Part shown: positions 21,324 to 30,075 of the stretch, one piece after another
How positions within the stretch are numbered: the first letter of the stretch is position 1
Layout of the letters: every line of letters begins with the position of its first letter
Assembly (NCBI RefSeq): GCF_003201355.1
Contig: NZ_QICL01000012.1
Location: forward strand, 62,001-126,000
DNA from: Indolivaga alginatilytica
GTDB lineage: Bacteria; Bacteroidota; Bacteroidia; Bacteroidales; Dysgonomonadaceae
Direction: 5' to 3'
DNA length: 64,000 bases
The notes under the pieces: generated by a model
Seen by the model: only the letters and a program-made list of their open reading frames with translations
What the model was told of the DNA's origin: nothing
Database searches by the model: none
Program-made: the position numbers and the translations under genes

Positions 21324-22148
21324 TCAGGGAATAAGGGACGCAGCCCCCAACAAACTAATATCTTCTTTGGATGAAAGTAATATCTTCATTCGAGCCAAAG
21401 CCAAAGGATAAGGATAAGTAGACAGATTCTTATTCATGCCCCCTTCAAAGTATTTATACCCTTTTGAGATTCCTCCTCCGAGAATTACAGCTTCAGGGTC
21501 ATACATATGCATTATCACCTGAATCATATTACCTATATGATGCCCAAATTCCTCCCACATATTCAGTGCTTCCTGCTCGTTATTCTCAGCTCTCAAATAG
21601 GCAATGTGACCGGTAGTATTATATCGTTGAAAAAATTTAGCCGCACAATAGTGTTCGTAATTACTATCCAAATAAGGTATTAAGCCAATCTCACCTGCAC
21701 CGGTATTCAGTCCCTCGTACAAAACATCGTTAATAACAATACCTGCTCCAAGCCCTGTACCAAGAGTTACACCTATAATATTACGATAGGGAGTGCATTC
21801 ACCATAGTATCTTTCGCCAAAAGCAAAACAATTACAATCGTTATTTACACGTACCGGTATCTTAAATTCTGATTGAAGGATATCTTTCAAATGCACCTCC
21901 TGCCACGAAGGAACATTACCTGCCTTGTAAACAATTCCCTTTTTGGAATCGACAACGGAAGGAACTCCTATACCGATCCCTTTTATATTTGAGTTCATCA
22001 ATCGTCCAATAGTAGTAATCAAGAAATCTATAGTTTCTTCAACTGTTTTATCATACGGAAAAGGTTCCGATATCTTACGGTAGATCACTCCACCTTCAAC
22101 TATACCTACTCTTATATTCGTAGCACCCAAGTCAACTCCTATTGTCAT
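21324..22148 (-). CDS. ROK family sugar kinase
   Basis: A cytosolic ATP-dependent sugar kinase, probably a glucokinase-type enzyme. It has 274 residues. The phosphate-1 motif DLGATNIRVG is at 6-15, the catalytic Asp104 is in NNDCNCFAFGE, and the nucleotide-binding TLGTGLGAG follows. The usual ROK zinc site (a His after EIG and a CxCGxxGCxE cluster) is absent. EIGLIPYLDSNYEHYCAAKF stands in its place, so the protein is shorter than usual. The substrate is not determined. Confidence 0.85.
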   Translation of the reverse strand: MTIGVDLGATNIRVGIVEGGVIYRKISEPFPYDKTVEETIDFLITTIGRLMNSNIKGIGIGVPSVVDSKKGIVYKAGNVPSWQEVHLKDILQSEFKIPVRVNNDCNCFAFGERYYGECTPYRNIIGVTLGTGLGAGIVINDVLYEGLNTGAGEIGLIPYLDSNYEHYCAAKFFQRYNTTGHIAYLRAENNEQEALNMWEEFGHHIGNMIQVIMHMYDPEAVILGGGISKGYKYFEGGMNKNLSTYPYPLALARMKILLSSKEDISLLGAASLIP

Positions 22149-22476
22149 ATTTTTTCTGTTAAAGACTTTAGAGAATAGATTCTTCGAAAAAAAAGATATA
22201 CTCTAAATTAAAGGTTAAAAAACTTATTCAGCTCATAGCTGATATAATATTAAAATTATTTGATTTTCCTTATTCCTGATAAAATTTAATACAAATATAA
22301 ACAAAATATCAGATTGAGTGTAATTACAATAGCCATTTAACATGGTGTAAAGACAGCTAAACACACATATTTCAAATCGCAACCAATTAATATACAATCA
22401 GATCAAAATAGTACAAAAAAAAGGGAAGTCTTAACACTTCCCTTTCTTATATAGATAGCTGACAAAGTCTATAATC
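22149..22476. other. 328-bp gap between ROK kinase and M3 peptidase genes
   Basis: It contains a minus-strand TATATTTG box (22292-22299), a possible ROK -7 element, and the peptidase terminator at 22419-22446. There is an AAAGGTTAAAAAACTTATTC stretch near 22207 that may be a decayed hairpin repeat. No gene is seen. Confidence 0.4.
22419..22446 (-). terminator. terminator of the M3 peptidase gene
   Basis: On the minus strand AAGGGAAGT pairs with ACTTCCCTT over 9 bp and is followed by a long T-run (A-run at 22415-22422 on the plus strand). Confidence 0.8.
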
Positions 22477-24606
22477 TTACTTGATAAAACCTCTGTTTTT
22501 CAACAAATAAATAGGATTAGGCTCTGCACCTCTGAAAATCTTGTACAAAGTCATCGGATCCTCTGAACCACCTTTTGACAAGATATTATCACGGAACGAT
22601 TGTCCTGTTGTTCTGTCAAAAACACCTTTTTCTACGAAAGCTTCAAAAGCGTCGGCATCCAATACCTCAGACCACAAATAACTATAATATCCGGCAGAAT
22701 ATCCACCATCAAAGATATGTGCGAAATAAGTACTCTTATATCTTGGAATAATCTCAGAAATAAGACCTATTTTATTCATTTCGTTTGATTCGAATGCATC
22801 CACATCAAAATCTTGTTGCTCAGTTATTACATGCCATTTCATGTCAAGAAGAGCAGCAGCAACAATTTCGGTAGTTTCAAATCCCGAATTAAAATTGGTA
22901 GCCTCCTGCATTTTAGCAATTAAAGCATCGGGAATAACTTCCCCTGTTTGATAATGCTTTGCATATAGCTTCAATACCTCAGGATGCAACGCCCAATGTT
23001 CGTATATTTGAGAAGGAAGTTCTACAAAGTCACGAGACACAGCAGTACCCGACAAACCATTATAATTTACACTTGATAATAAGCCATGCAACCCATGCCC
23101 GAATTCATGGAAAAGAGTTGTCACTTGTTCCAAAGTCAACAAAGAAGGTTTATCCTCGGTAGGCAAAGCAAAATTACCTACATTATAAATAATAGGATTC
23201 ACAAACTCACCATTCTTCACACTTTGTTTACGGAAGCTGCCCATCCAGGCACCATTGCGTTTACTTGCACGAGGAAAGTAATCCAGATAAAGAACTCCGA
23301 TAAAAGAGCCGTCTGCATCTATCACATCAAAAGCCTGAACATCCTTATGGTAAATCGAAACCTCAGATGAAGGTTTAAATGTAATTCCGTATAACTTATT
23401 AGCAACAAGGAATGCTCCATCGCGCACATTATCTACCATAAAATAGGGCTTCAATGCCTCTTCGTCCAAAGCATATTTTTCCTTACGAAGTTTTTCAGTA
23501 TAATACCACCAGTCCCAAGAAGCTAATTGGAAATTACCACCGTCACGATCGATCATCTTTTGAAGTTCGGAAGCTTCTTTTTTAGCCTGAGGTAAAGCAT
23601 ATTCCCAGATATTATTCAATAAACCGAATACATTATCTGGAGTTTTAGCCATTGTTTCATCAAGAACATAATCTGCATGAGATTTATAACCTAAAAGATT
23701 AGCTTTCTCTAATCTCAGATTAACAATCTTATTGATGTTCTTTTTATTATCGAATTCGTTATTATTGTTACCACGACTATACATAGCCTTGTACAATTTT
23801 TCACGTAAGTCTCTGTTATCTGCATATTGAAGAAAAGGCAACCAACTGGGTTTACTCAACGTAAATACCCATTTACCATCCATTCCTTTTTCCTTAGCTG
23901 TTTTTGCTGCAATATTAATAACATCAGATGATAATCCGGACAAGTCCTTAGAATTATCTATTACCAATTCATAGTTATTTGTTTCTGCCAAAAGATTCTT
24001 TCCGAAAGAAAGTGAAAGCAAACTCAACTCTTTATTTATTTCACGTAAACGATCTTTTTGAGCCGCATCCAATGCAATACCCGAACGAACAAATCTCTTA
24101 TAGTATTTTTCAACCAAGCGTTTTTGTTCCGTAGTTCTCGCAGGATTCAAACTATCTGCATATACTATTTTTATGCGTGCAAAAAGCGGTTCGTTCAAAT
24201 AAATATTATCATCGTGCTCCGACAACAACGGAGATATTTCCTCAGCTATTTTCTGAATATCCGGATCACTCTGAGCACCACGAATGGCTCCAAATACTGA
24301 TGATACTCTATCTAATATCTCTCCACTTTCGTCCAAAGCTACTACTGTATTTTCGAAAGTAGCAACATCTCTTTTTCTGGTGATGGCATTTATTTCTGCA
24401 GCTTGTTGCTCGATGCCTTTAACAAAAGCAGGCTTGTAATCTTCTTTTTTAATTAAGTCGAAAGGAGGAGTACCGTTAGGTGTTTTAAACGCCTCTAAGA
24501 AAGGATTCTTTGCATCCATTTGTTTAATATTATTCTGATTATCTTGTGCATAACTCAGTGTCGTCATTATAGTCAGACTAAAGAGGAATAAAAACTTTTT
24601 GATCAT
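22477..24606 (-). CDS. dcp: M3 family peptidyl-dipeptidase, exported
   Basis: A zinc metallopeptidase that releases dipeptides from the C termini of peptides. It has 709 residues. An N-terminal signal peptide (MIKKFLFLFSLTIMTTLSYAQ) places it in the periplasm, and oligopeptidase A of the same family is excluded mainly by this export and by length. The zinc site is H500-EFG-H504 in LFHEFGHGLHG, with the downstream Glu in DFVELPSQIYEHW. A partial hairpin-repeat copy lies just before the start. Confidence 0.92.
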   Translation of the reverse strand: MIKKFLFLFSLTIMTTLSYAQDNQNNIKQMDAKNPFLEAFKTPNGTPPFDLIKKEDYKPAFVKGIEQQAAEINAITRKRDVATFENTVVALDESGEILDRVSSVFGAIRGAQSDPDIQKIAEEISPLLSEHDDNIYLNEPLFARIKIVYADSLNPARTTEQKRLVEKYYKRFVRSGIALDAAQKDRLREINKELSLLSLSFGKNLLAETNNYELVIDNSKDLSGLSSDVINIAAKTAKEKGMDGKWVFTLSKPSWLPFLQYADNRDLREKLYKAMYSRGNNNNEFDNKKNINKIVNLRLEKANLLGYKSHADYVLDETMAKTPDNVFGLLNNIWEYALPQAKKEASELQKMIDRDGGNFQLASWDWWYYTEKLRKEKYALDEEALKPYFMVDNVRDGAFLVANKLYGITFKPSSEVSIYHKDVQAFDVIDADGSFIGVLYLDYFPRASKRNGAWMGSFRKQSVKNGEFVNPIIYNVGNFALPTEDKPSLLTLEQVTTLFHEFGHGLHGLLSSVNYNGLSGTAVSRDFVELPSQIYEHWALHPEVLKLYAKHYQTGEVIPDALIAKMQEATNFNSGFETTEIVAAALLDMKWHVITEQQDFDVDAFESNEMNKIGLISEIIPRYKSTYFAHIFDGGYSAGYYSYLWSEVLDADAFEAFVEKGVFDRTTGQSFRDNILSKGGSEDPMTLYKIFRGAEPNPIYLLKNRGFIK

Positions 24607-24631
24607 AAATTCTTGTAATTTATATGTAGAT

Positions 24632-24660
24632 TAAGGTCTCAGACCTTTTATTATTACTTT
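24632..24660 (-). repeat. intergenic hairpin repeat, copy 9 (partial)
   Basis: TAAGGTCTCAGACCTTTTATT plus ATTACTTT. hp3 faces the peptidase start 26 bp away. hp1 and hp2 are missing. Confidence 0.8.
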
Positions 24661-24689
24661 AAAATTAATAACATTCGTCATTCGACAAT

Positions 24690-25205
24690 TCAGGGAGTCA
24701 TTTCATCTACCTGAATAATTCCGGCTGTGTTTAAACTATCTATCTCACTATCGGGCAACCATCCTTCTTTTGTTGAAAAATAGGTATATAAAGAACAGGA
24801 AGTCCCATTTTCGATATCGCCACAATTCCTTAAAACTAATTTGGAGTCATCTATTTCCAATATTTCAACAATTTGCGAAGCTCCGTCAGTGGGGCTTACC
24901 ATTACAAAGTGAGTATCATCAACCAGTTTCCACCGATCTTCGTAGATATCGGAACTATATTTTGAAAAAACGGTGTATAATTTATTTTCGTCATCAAAAA
25001 AGAGACTGGATATATCATCTCTTTTGAAAAATTCAACCTGAGTCAAAATTTCCTCTCCCACTTTTTCCTCTGTCCTTACAGAAAACAAGAACCAAGCACC
25101 CTGAGAGGTTAACCGTTGACTCATATCCATATCCATATCCTGTCCTTTCATATAAATGAAACAACATAACATGAGCGATATTATAACACCAATCTTTTTA
25201 ATCAT
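24690..25205 (-). CDS. hypothetical exported protein, lipocalin-like pattern
   Basis: A 171-residue protein of unrecognised family. The signal peptide is MIKKIGVIISLMLCCFIYMKGQ, followed by a DMDMDM stretch. The mature part has alternating strands such as GAWFLFSVRTEE, RWKLVDDTHFVMVS and SKLVLRNCG, as in small lipocalin-like barrels of Bacteroidetes. Two Cys (about 129 and 137) could form a disulfide. It lies between era and the peptidase gene on the same strand. Confidence 0.55.
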   Translation of the reverse strand: MIKKIGVIISLMLCCFIYMKGQDMDMDMSQRLTSQGAWFLFSVRTEEKVGEEILTQVEFFKRDDISSLFFDDENKLYTVFSKYSSDIYEDRWKLVDDTHFVMVSPTDGASQIVEILEIDDSKLVLRNCGDIENGTSCSLYTYFSTKEGWLPDSEIDSLNTAGIIQVDEMTP

Positions 25206-25211
25206 AATCTT

Positions 25212-25303
25212 AAGTAAATGAAAGTATTTAATGATATACTTCCGAATTGTAACAGACTATTGCTATCGTACTTACCAAGGTAACAGATAGGTTTGGGACC
25301 TTA
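25212..25303 (+). repeat. intergenic hairpin repeat, copy 10 (full)
   Basis: hp1 AAAGTATTTAATGATATACTT, hp2 GTAACAG..CTATCGTAC (weak), linker TTACCAAGGTAACAGA, and hp3 degenerate AGGTTTGGGACCT. hp3 faces the era stop 10 bp away. Confidence 0.85.
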
Positions 25304-25312
25304 AACTGTTAG

Positions 25313-26194
25313 TTAGTCAAGTCGATATCCGAAATTTCTCAGAATATTATCTCTGCTTCTCCAGTCTTTTTCGACCTTCACAAACATTTGCAGGAATATT
25401 TTCTTCTCAAAAAAGCGTTCCATATCCTGACGGGCCATTGCTCCTACTTTCTTCAAAGCAGCACCTTTATGTCCTATAATAATTCCTTTTTGAGAATCAC
25501 GTTCCACGATAATAAGAATGCGTATATTAATAATATCTTTTTCTTCTTTAAACTCCTCAACTACCACTTCTACTGAATATGGAACTTCTTTCTGATAATA
25601 AAGTAAAATCTTTTCTCTTACTATTTCCGTAACAAAAAATCGTGCAGGACGATCCGTTAAAGCATCTTTCTCAAAGTAGGGAGGTGATTCAGGTATTAAA
25701 TCAATAATACGACGTTTTACAAAATCGATATTAAACTTATTTAATGCCGAAATAGGATATATCTCAGCTTTTGGCAGCAATTCTTTCCAAGCCTCAACCA
25801 AAGTAACCAAATCATCCTGATTCGTTTGGTCTATCTTATTGATTAGCAACAACACAGGAGCTTCTACTTTCTGTACTTTTTGCAAGAAATCCTCATTCTT
25901 AGAAGTTTTCTCCACAACATCGGTCACATATAGCAATACATCGGCATCACCCAAGGCTGATTCCGAGAAATTACGCATCGATTCCTGCAACTTATAATTG
26001 GGGCGAAGTACTCCGGGAGTATCCGAATATACAATCTGATATTCTTCTGTATTTACAATTCCCAAAATACGGTGACGGGTAGTTTGAGCCTTCGACGTAA
26101 TAATTGATATCTTTTCGCCAACTAACTCATTCATCAACGTTGATTTTCCAACATTGGGATTTCCTACAATATTTACAAAGCCTGATTTATGCAT
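25313..26194 (-). CDS. era: GTPase Era
   Basis: An essential GTPase for 16S rRNA maturation and 30S assembly. It has 293 residues. The N-terminal G domain has GNPNVGKST (G1), DTPGV (G3) and NKID (G4). The C-terminal KH RNA-binding domain contains GIIIGHKGAALKKVG (about 233-247). It lies downstream of fabH in the DUF177-rpmF-fabH-era cluster common in Bacteroidales. It is bracketed by repeat copies 10 and 11. A der gene, which often follows era in this phylum, is not present here. Confidence 0.97.
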   Translation of the reverse strand: MHKSGFVNIVGNPNVGKSTLMNELVGEKISIITSKAQTTRHRILGIVNTEEYQIVYSDTPGVLRPNYKLQESMRNFSESALGDADVLLYVTDVVEKTSKNEDFLQKVQKVEAPVLLLINKIDQTNQDDLVTLVEAWKELLPKAEIYPISALNKFNIDFVKRRIIDLIPESPPYFEKDALTDRPARFFVTEIVREKILLYYQKEVPYSVEVVVEEFKEEKDIINIRILIIVERDSQKGIIIGHKGAALKKVGAMARQDMERFFEKKIFLQMFVKVEKDWRSRDNILRNFGYRLD

Positions 26195-26221
26195 TCTTTT
26201 TTTCTTCTCTCAAAAATTTAG

Positions 26222-26252
26222 TTTAAAGTCTAAGACATGTTTATTATTTCTC
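26222..26252 (-). repeat. intergenic hairpin repeat, copy 11 (degenerate)
   Basis: TTAAAGTCTAAGACATG followed by TTTATTATTTC. hp3 faces the era start 28 bp away. A GCTCT/AGAGC stem at 26281-26303 may be a replaced hp2. Confidence 0.5.
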
Positions 26253-26359
26253 TATCGGGAATATATACTGACAAGAACAGGCTCTATTCTTTCAAAACAG
26301 AGCAATTAAATATTCCCCAATACTTAAACACCTCATTAGACAACAAATATAGAATAAAA

Positions 26360-26386
26360 AAACGCACCTGACAAAGATGCGCTTTT
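26360..26386 (-). terminator. terminator of fabH
   Basis: On the minus strand AAAAGCGCATC pairs with GGTGCGTTTT with one bulge, then a T-run. It lies 30 bp after the fabH stop. Confidence 0.65.
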
Positions 26387-26415
26387 CTATCTATATAAGA
26401 TTTATATTTTTTCTA

Positions 26416-27408
26416 TTATTTTCCGTCGTATGCCCACTTCAAATACACAGAACCCCATGTAAATCCGGCACCGAAGGCTGCAAGAATAATATTATCTCCT
26501 TTTTTCAATTTGCTCTCCCATTCCCATAAACAAATAGGAATAGTTCCTGCACTAGTATTCCCATATCTTTCGATATTTATCATCACCTTATCGCGGGACA
26601 ATCCCATACGATTAGCGGCTGCATCTATAATTCTAAGATTGGCCTGATGAGGTACAAACCAGCTTACATCGTCTTTAGTCAGTTGATTACGCTCCATGAT
26701 CTCAGCCGAAACATCAGCCATACGAGATACTGCGTGTTTAAACACAACCTGACCTTCTTGATATACATAATGCATACCTTTCTCAATAGTTTCTGCTGAT
26801 GCAGGGAAAGCCGATCCACCGCCACATAAGTGAAGGTGTGGAGCACCAAATCCGTCGGTATGTAAAATAGTATCTATGATACCATAATCTTCTGCAGTAG
26901 GCTCTAACATTACAGCTCCTACAGCATCTCCAAACAACGGACAAGTGGTTCTATCTTTGTAGTTCGTAATTGCAGTCATTTTATCCCCGGCAACTACTAT
27001 AACTTTCTTATATCTTCCTGATTTTATATAATTCGATCCGGTTTCCAATCCAAATAGGAAGCCCGAGCAAGCTGCTTGCAAATCAAAAGCTAAAGAATTT
27101 TTAATTCCACAACCATCAGCTACTAAAGCTGCTGTTGAAGGAAACTGAAAATCGGGTGTCGTTGTTGCAAAAATAATTACTTCGACATCTTCTGGTTTTG
27201 TATTTGTCTTGTCCAACAACTCTTGTACAGCACGTATTCCCATTACGGATGTGCCTTTACCTTCACCTCTCAGTACATGACGTTCCTTGATTCCTACGCG
27301 ACTCATGATCCATTCATCATTAGTATCTACGAGTTTTTCAAGATCTTCATTAGTGATGACATCTTCGGGAACATAAGCTCCGATGCCTGTTATCGCTGCT
27401 TGAATCAT
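26416..27408 (-). CDS. fabH: beta-ketoacyl-ACP synthase III
   Basis: It starts fatty acid synthesis by condensing an acyl-CoA with malonyl-ACP. It has 330 residues. The catalytic triad is visible as Cys114 in [10 protein letters not shown], His254 in [10 protein letters not shown] and Asn284 in YGNTSAGT. The N-terminal [15 protein letters not shown] is typical. It follows rpmF, though repeat copy 12 and a terminator lie between them. Confidence 0.97.
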   Translation of the reverse strand: MIQAAITGIGAYVPEDVITNEDLEKLVDTNDEWIMSRVGIKERHVLRGEGKGTSVMGIRAVQELLDKTNTKPEDVEVIIFATTTPDFQFPSTAALVADGCGIKNSLAFDLQAACSGFLFGLETGSNYIKSGRYKKVIVVAGDKMTAITNYKDRTTCPLFGDAVGAVMLEPTAEDYGIIDTILHTDGFGAPHLHLCGGGSAFPASAETIEKGMHYVYQEGQVVFKHAVSRMADVSAEIMERNQLTKDDVSWFVPHQANLRIIDAAANRMGLSRDKVMINIERYGNTSAGTIPICLWEWESKLKKGDNIILAAFGAGFTWGSVYLKWAYDGK

Positions 27409-27422
27409 ATTTTCAGATATGT

Positions 27423-27513
27423 AAGTAACAGATTGTATTTAATGATATATTCGGCAAAGTAACAGTCTATTATTGTTATACTTGCCAAAGTATAAAAAAG
27501 GCCTGAGACCTTA
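27423..27513 (+). repeat. intergenic hairpin repeat, copy 12 (full)
   Basis: hp1 GTATTTAATGATATATTC, hp2 GTAACAG..TTGTTATAC, linker TTGCCAAAG, and hp3 AGGCCTGAGACCT. hp3 faces the rpmF stop 52 bp away. Confidence 0.85.
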
Positions 27514-27521
27514 AATTTATA

Positions 27522-27552
27522 AAAAAAAATGCCCTATTTAATTAGGGCTTTT
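27522..27552 (-). terminator. terminator of rpmF
   Basis: GCCCTA (27531-27536) pairs with TAGGGC (27543-27548). On the minus strand a T-run of nine follows. Confidence 0.8.
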
Positions 27553-27565
27553 ATTGTTTAGACAA

Positions 27566-27751
27566 TTAAAGAGCGACTTCTTTCTCAATTGCTAATTTTC
27601 CTCTGTAATACCCACAATCATTACAAACTGTGTGGTAAACATGCCATGTTCCACAATTAGGACATACTGCTAATGTTGGAGTTAGAGCTTTATCATGAGT
27701 TCTTCTTTTCGCCGATCTAGACTTCGATTGTCTATGCTTTGGATGTGCCAT
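27566..27751 (-). CDS. rpmF: 50S ribosomal protein L32
   Basis: A small ribosomal protein of 61 residues. The basic N terminus MAHPKHRQSKSRSAKRRTHD is followed by a four-Cys zinc ribbon (CPNC near 31-34, CNDC near 48-51). The Cys form of L32 implies zinc dependence. It is 43 bp downstream of the DUF177 gene, the usual arrangement. Confidence 0.97.
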   Translation of the reverse strand: MAHPKHRQSKSRSAKRRTHDKALTPTLAVCPNCGTWHVYHTVCNDCGYYRGKLAIEKEVAL

Positions 27752-27794
27752 TTTATCTGTTTATTTAATTTAAATTTTTACTTTATTTATCGCC

Positions 27795-28382
27795 TTATTC
27801 TTCAATAAGTCCTTTTAAGGTATCCCACCGGGGATCAGTAGCCTCATTGGATTCTTCTTCAACCGAATCGTCAAAATCAGTATCATCAACATCCAGACTA
27901 TCGTCTGAATCAGCATCTGCTGCAACAGCTTTGTGCTTATTAAGTTTCGAAGACATCATTTTATTGCATTTACCCGGAGCATGAACATGCTTCATCGGAA
28001 GGCTCAACATTACAAATTCATACAAGAACCATGCAATATTAATTTCACCTTCTTCTTCCGGTATAATTACAATTTCATCGCTTTCTTCCGAATATTCATG
28101 ACCAAATTTCACAACCAGACGGTTGGTAGAGTTTGTTTCAATCAGAATATCATCTAAACAACGATCACAAGGAACATGAACTTCACCATTCAGAGTAAAA
28201 CTAAACTCGAATGTCGAAGATACACTTTTCACTGTGACATCTACATTAACTTTGCCTCTTCTAATATCAGAATCAGCGTCGCCAATAGCTTTGAAGTATT
28301 GATCATCCAAAACGTACTCGAACTTATGAAGACCATCTGCCAGATTCCTTAACGGAATATTATAGAGACTAAATTTTCCCAC
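27795..28382 (-). CDS. DUF177 (YceD-type) protein
   Basis: A member of the DUF177 family, genetically linked to rRNA and L32 in bacteria and plastids. The start is set at the GTG at 28380-28382 (VGKFSLYNIPLRNL), because the longer reading from 28439 would begin with 19 hydrophobic, atypical residues and would contain a perfect -7 promoter box. The CDRCLDDI zinc-type CxxC lies mid-protein. A second Cys (KCNKMM) and an acidic C-terminal tail rich in Asp follow. It is the first gene of the rpmF-fabH-era cluster. Confidence 0.85.
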   Translation of the reverse strand: MGKFSLYNIPLRNLADGLHKFEYVLDDQYFKAIGDADSDIRRGKVNVDVTVKSVSSTFEFSFTLNGEVHVPCDRCLDDILIETNSTNRLVVKFGHEYSEESDEIVIIPEEEGEINIAWFLYEFVMLSLPMKHVHAPGKCNKMMSSKLNKHKAVAADADSDDSLDVDDTDFDDSVEEESNEATDPRWDTLKGLIEE

Positions 28383-28408
28383 TTTTTCAATTAATAAAAG
28401 AATGGTCG

Positions 28409-28416
28409 CAAAGATA
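28409..28416 (-). promoter_or_regulatory. -7 box for the DUF177-rpmF unit
   Basis: It reads TATCTTTG on the minus strand, 26 bp before the GTG start at 28382. It lies inside the longer ORF, which argues for the shorter start. Confidence 0.55.
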
Positions 28417-28476
28417 AAAAACTTTTTCCTAATTACCATATTTCTTTCTAACTAAAAAAAGACTCACAGACTATAT

Positions 28477-28569
28477 AAGTAATTCTAAATATTTAACACA
28501 ATGATTTATCAACATAACTATCTCAGGTTGTTATGCCCAGCCAAAGCAATAAAAAGGTCTGCGACCTTA
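28477..28569 (+). repeat. intergenic hairpin repeat, copy 13 (full)
   Basis: hp1 is weak. hp2 is CATAAC/GTTATG, the linker AGCCAAAGCAATAAA, and hp3 AAGGTCTGCGACCTT. It points toward the 28736 gene. Confidence 0.85.
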
Positions 28570-28699
28570 GTTAATATTTGAACATTGTATTCATATCTTA
28601 TTTTTATATATTTATTTTGTTGTAATTATTATCTTTGAGCATCTTATTAAGATCATCAGAAAATAAAACAACATCAGATTTTCAGATCACTGATAAGAT

Positions 28700-28723
28700 A
28701 CAATAAATAGGTCTATGACCTGA
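28700..28723 (+). repeat. intergenic hairpin repeat, copy 14 (partial)
   Basis: ACAATAAATAGGTCTATGACCT, 13 bp before the ATG at 28736. It is a second copy upstream of the same gene. Confidence 0.75.
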
Positions 28724-28735
28724 ACTGTTTATTCA

Positions 28736-29320
28736 ATGCAAAAACTCTTATCCATAATACTACTCTATATCCTATGTATATTTTATACACAGGCACAAGA
28801 GCGTAGAATTATCCGTTACACATTCGAAGTAGTAAAAGGCGACACTCTGTTTAACGCATATCTGCCCGAGGCTATAATATTTCCTCCGCTCTACTTCAAA
28901 AACGAAAAGGAGAGGTTGGAGTATACCAAACTAGTACGCGATGTAAAGATAACCCTACCCTATGCCAAGCAGGTAGCACAAAACATTATTGAGACTTATG
29001 AATTCATGGAGACTTTACACGATAAGAAAGCAAAACAAAAACATCTTGAACAGACTCAAAAATTCATAATGGACTCCTATAAACCAAGGATGAAAAAACT
29101 GACCAAAAATCAAGGAAAGATTCTGGTTAAACTTATCGACAGGCAAACCAATTCGTCGGCATACGATATCATCAAATCTCTCACAGGAGGATTTAAGGCT
29201 ACTGTTTACAATACCTTTGCAGGTGTTTTCGGCAACAACCTAAAAACTCAATACGAACCCAATGGTAAAGACAAGATGATAGAACGCATTGTAATAGAGA
29301 TAGAGCAAGGAACACTCTAA
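28736..29320 (+). CDS. DUF4294 family exported protein
   Basis: A Bacteroidetes-specific protein of unknown role. It has 194 residues with signal peptide MQKLLSIILLYILCIFYTQAQ. The mature part has the family pattern GDTLFNAYLPEAIIFPPLYFKN (about 35-56) and a long charged helical region ending in KLTKNQGKILVKLIDRQT. Two repeat copies lie directly upstream, so its promoter must lie within or before them. Confidence 0.75.
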   Translation: MQKLLSIILLYILCIFYTQAQERRIIRYTFEVVKGDTLFNAYLPEAIIFPPLYFKNEKERLEYTKLVRDVKITLPYAKQVAQNIIETYEFMETLHDKKAKQKHLEQTQKFIMDSYKPRMKKLTKNQGKILVKLIDRQTNSSAYDIIKSLTGGFKATVYNTFAGVFGNNLKTQYEPNGKDKMIERIVIEIEQGTL

Positions 29321-29360
29321 AATTTTCGCCTCCGGAGTTTCACAATCCAAAGAATACAAA

Positions 29361-29368
29361 TACTTTTG
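29361..29368 (+). promoter_or_regulatory. -7 box for udk
   Basis: TACTTTTG, 36 bp before the udk start. No convincing -33 TTTG. Confidence 0.5.
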
Positions 29369-29404
29369 TAACAATTAAAGTATTTACAAATAAAAAAACG
29401 ACTC

Positions 29405-30013
29405 ATGTATATAATAGGTATTGCGGGAGGATCAGGTTCCGGAAAGACAACCTTAGTAGATGGCATATTAAGCCGCATCCCCCGGGAAGAAATTGCTATT
29501 TTACCACAAGATGCCTATTACAGAGACAACAGCGACATACCGTTAGAAGATCGGTTCAAGCTAAACTATGACCATCCCGATTCTATTGAATGGGAGTTAA
29601 TGAGCAAGGATATCGAGTCACTAAAATCGGGACAAACGATCAACTGTCCAACCTATTCATATCTGACATGCGCTCGTCTGGAAGAAACAATACCAATCGC
29701 CCCTAAAAACATTCTATTAGTAGAAGGCATATTAATATATACCTCTCAAATGATTTGCGATCAACTGGATATGAAGATATTTCTGGAAGTACCTGCCGAC
29801 CAACGTCTCACCCGCATCATTCAACGGGATATGGATTCACGTGGGCGTACAGCACTGGAGGTTATAGACCGTTATTACAAAACAGTCCGCCCTATGCACG
29901 AAGAATTCATAGAGCCATCGCGTCAACAAGCCGATATGCTTGTAATGGGTGGCGGATTAAATGAAAAAGCTGCCGAATTTATAGCAGCAGCTATTCTCGA
30001 AAAATTAAAATAA
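29405..30013 (+). CDS. udk: uridine kinase
   Basis: It phosphorylates uridine and cytidine in pyrimidine salvage. It has 202 residues. The Walker A GGSGSGKTT is at 8-16, and PQDAYYRD (about 34-41) and the NYDHPDSIEW block (about 54-63) are typical of uridine kinases. The lid region contains RDMDSRGRT. It has its own -7 box and is convergent with the thioredoxin-like gene. Confidence 0.9.
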   Translation: MYIIGIAGGSGSGKTTLVDGILSRIPREEIAILPQDAYYRDNSDIPLEDRFKLNYDHPDSIEWELMSKDIESLKSGQTINCPTYSYLTCARLEETIPIAPKNILLVEGILIYTSQMICDQLDMKIFLEVPADQRLTRIIQRDMDSRGRTALEVIDRYYKTVRPMHEEFIEPSRQQADMLVMGGGLNEKAAEFIAAAILEKLK

Positions 30014-30075
30014 CTTTATAATTAAATTATTATAGTAAGATTTATAGGTTCAAACAGCTCCTCAACTCTATTTCC

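Noticed and set aside
28383-28439. N-terminal extension of the DUF177 ORF from ATG 28439
   Set aside because: It contains a -7 promoter box and a hydrophobic segment not expected in this family; the GTG at 28382 gives the expected N terminus.
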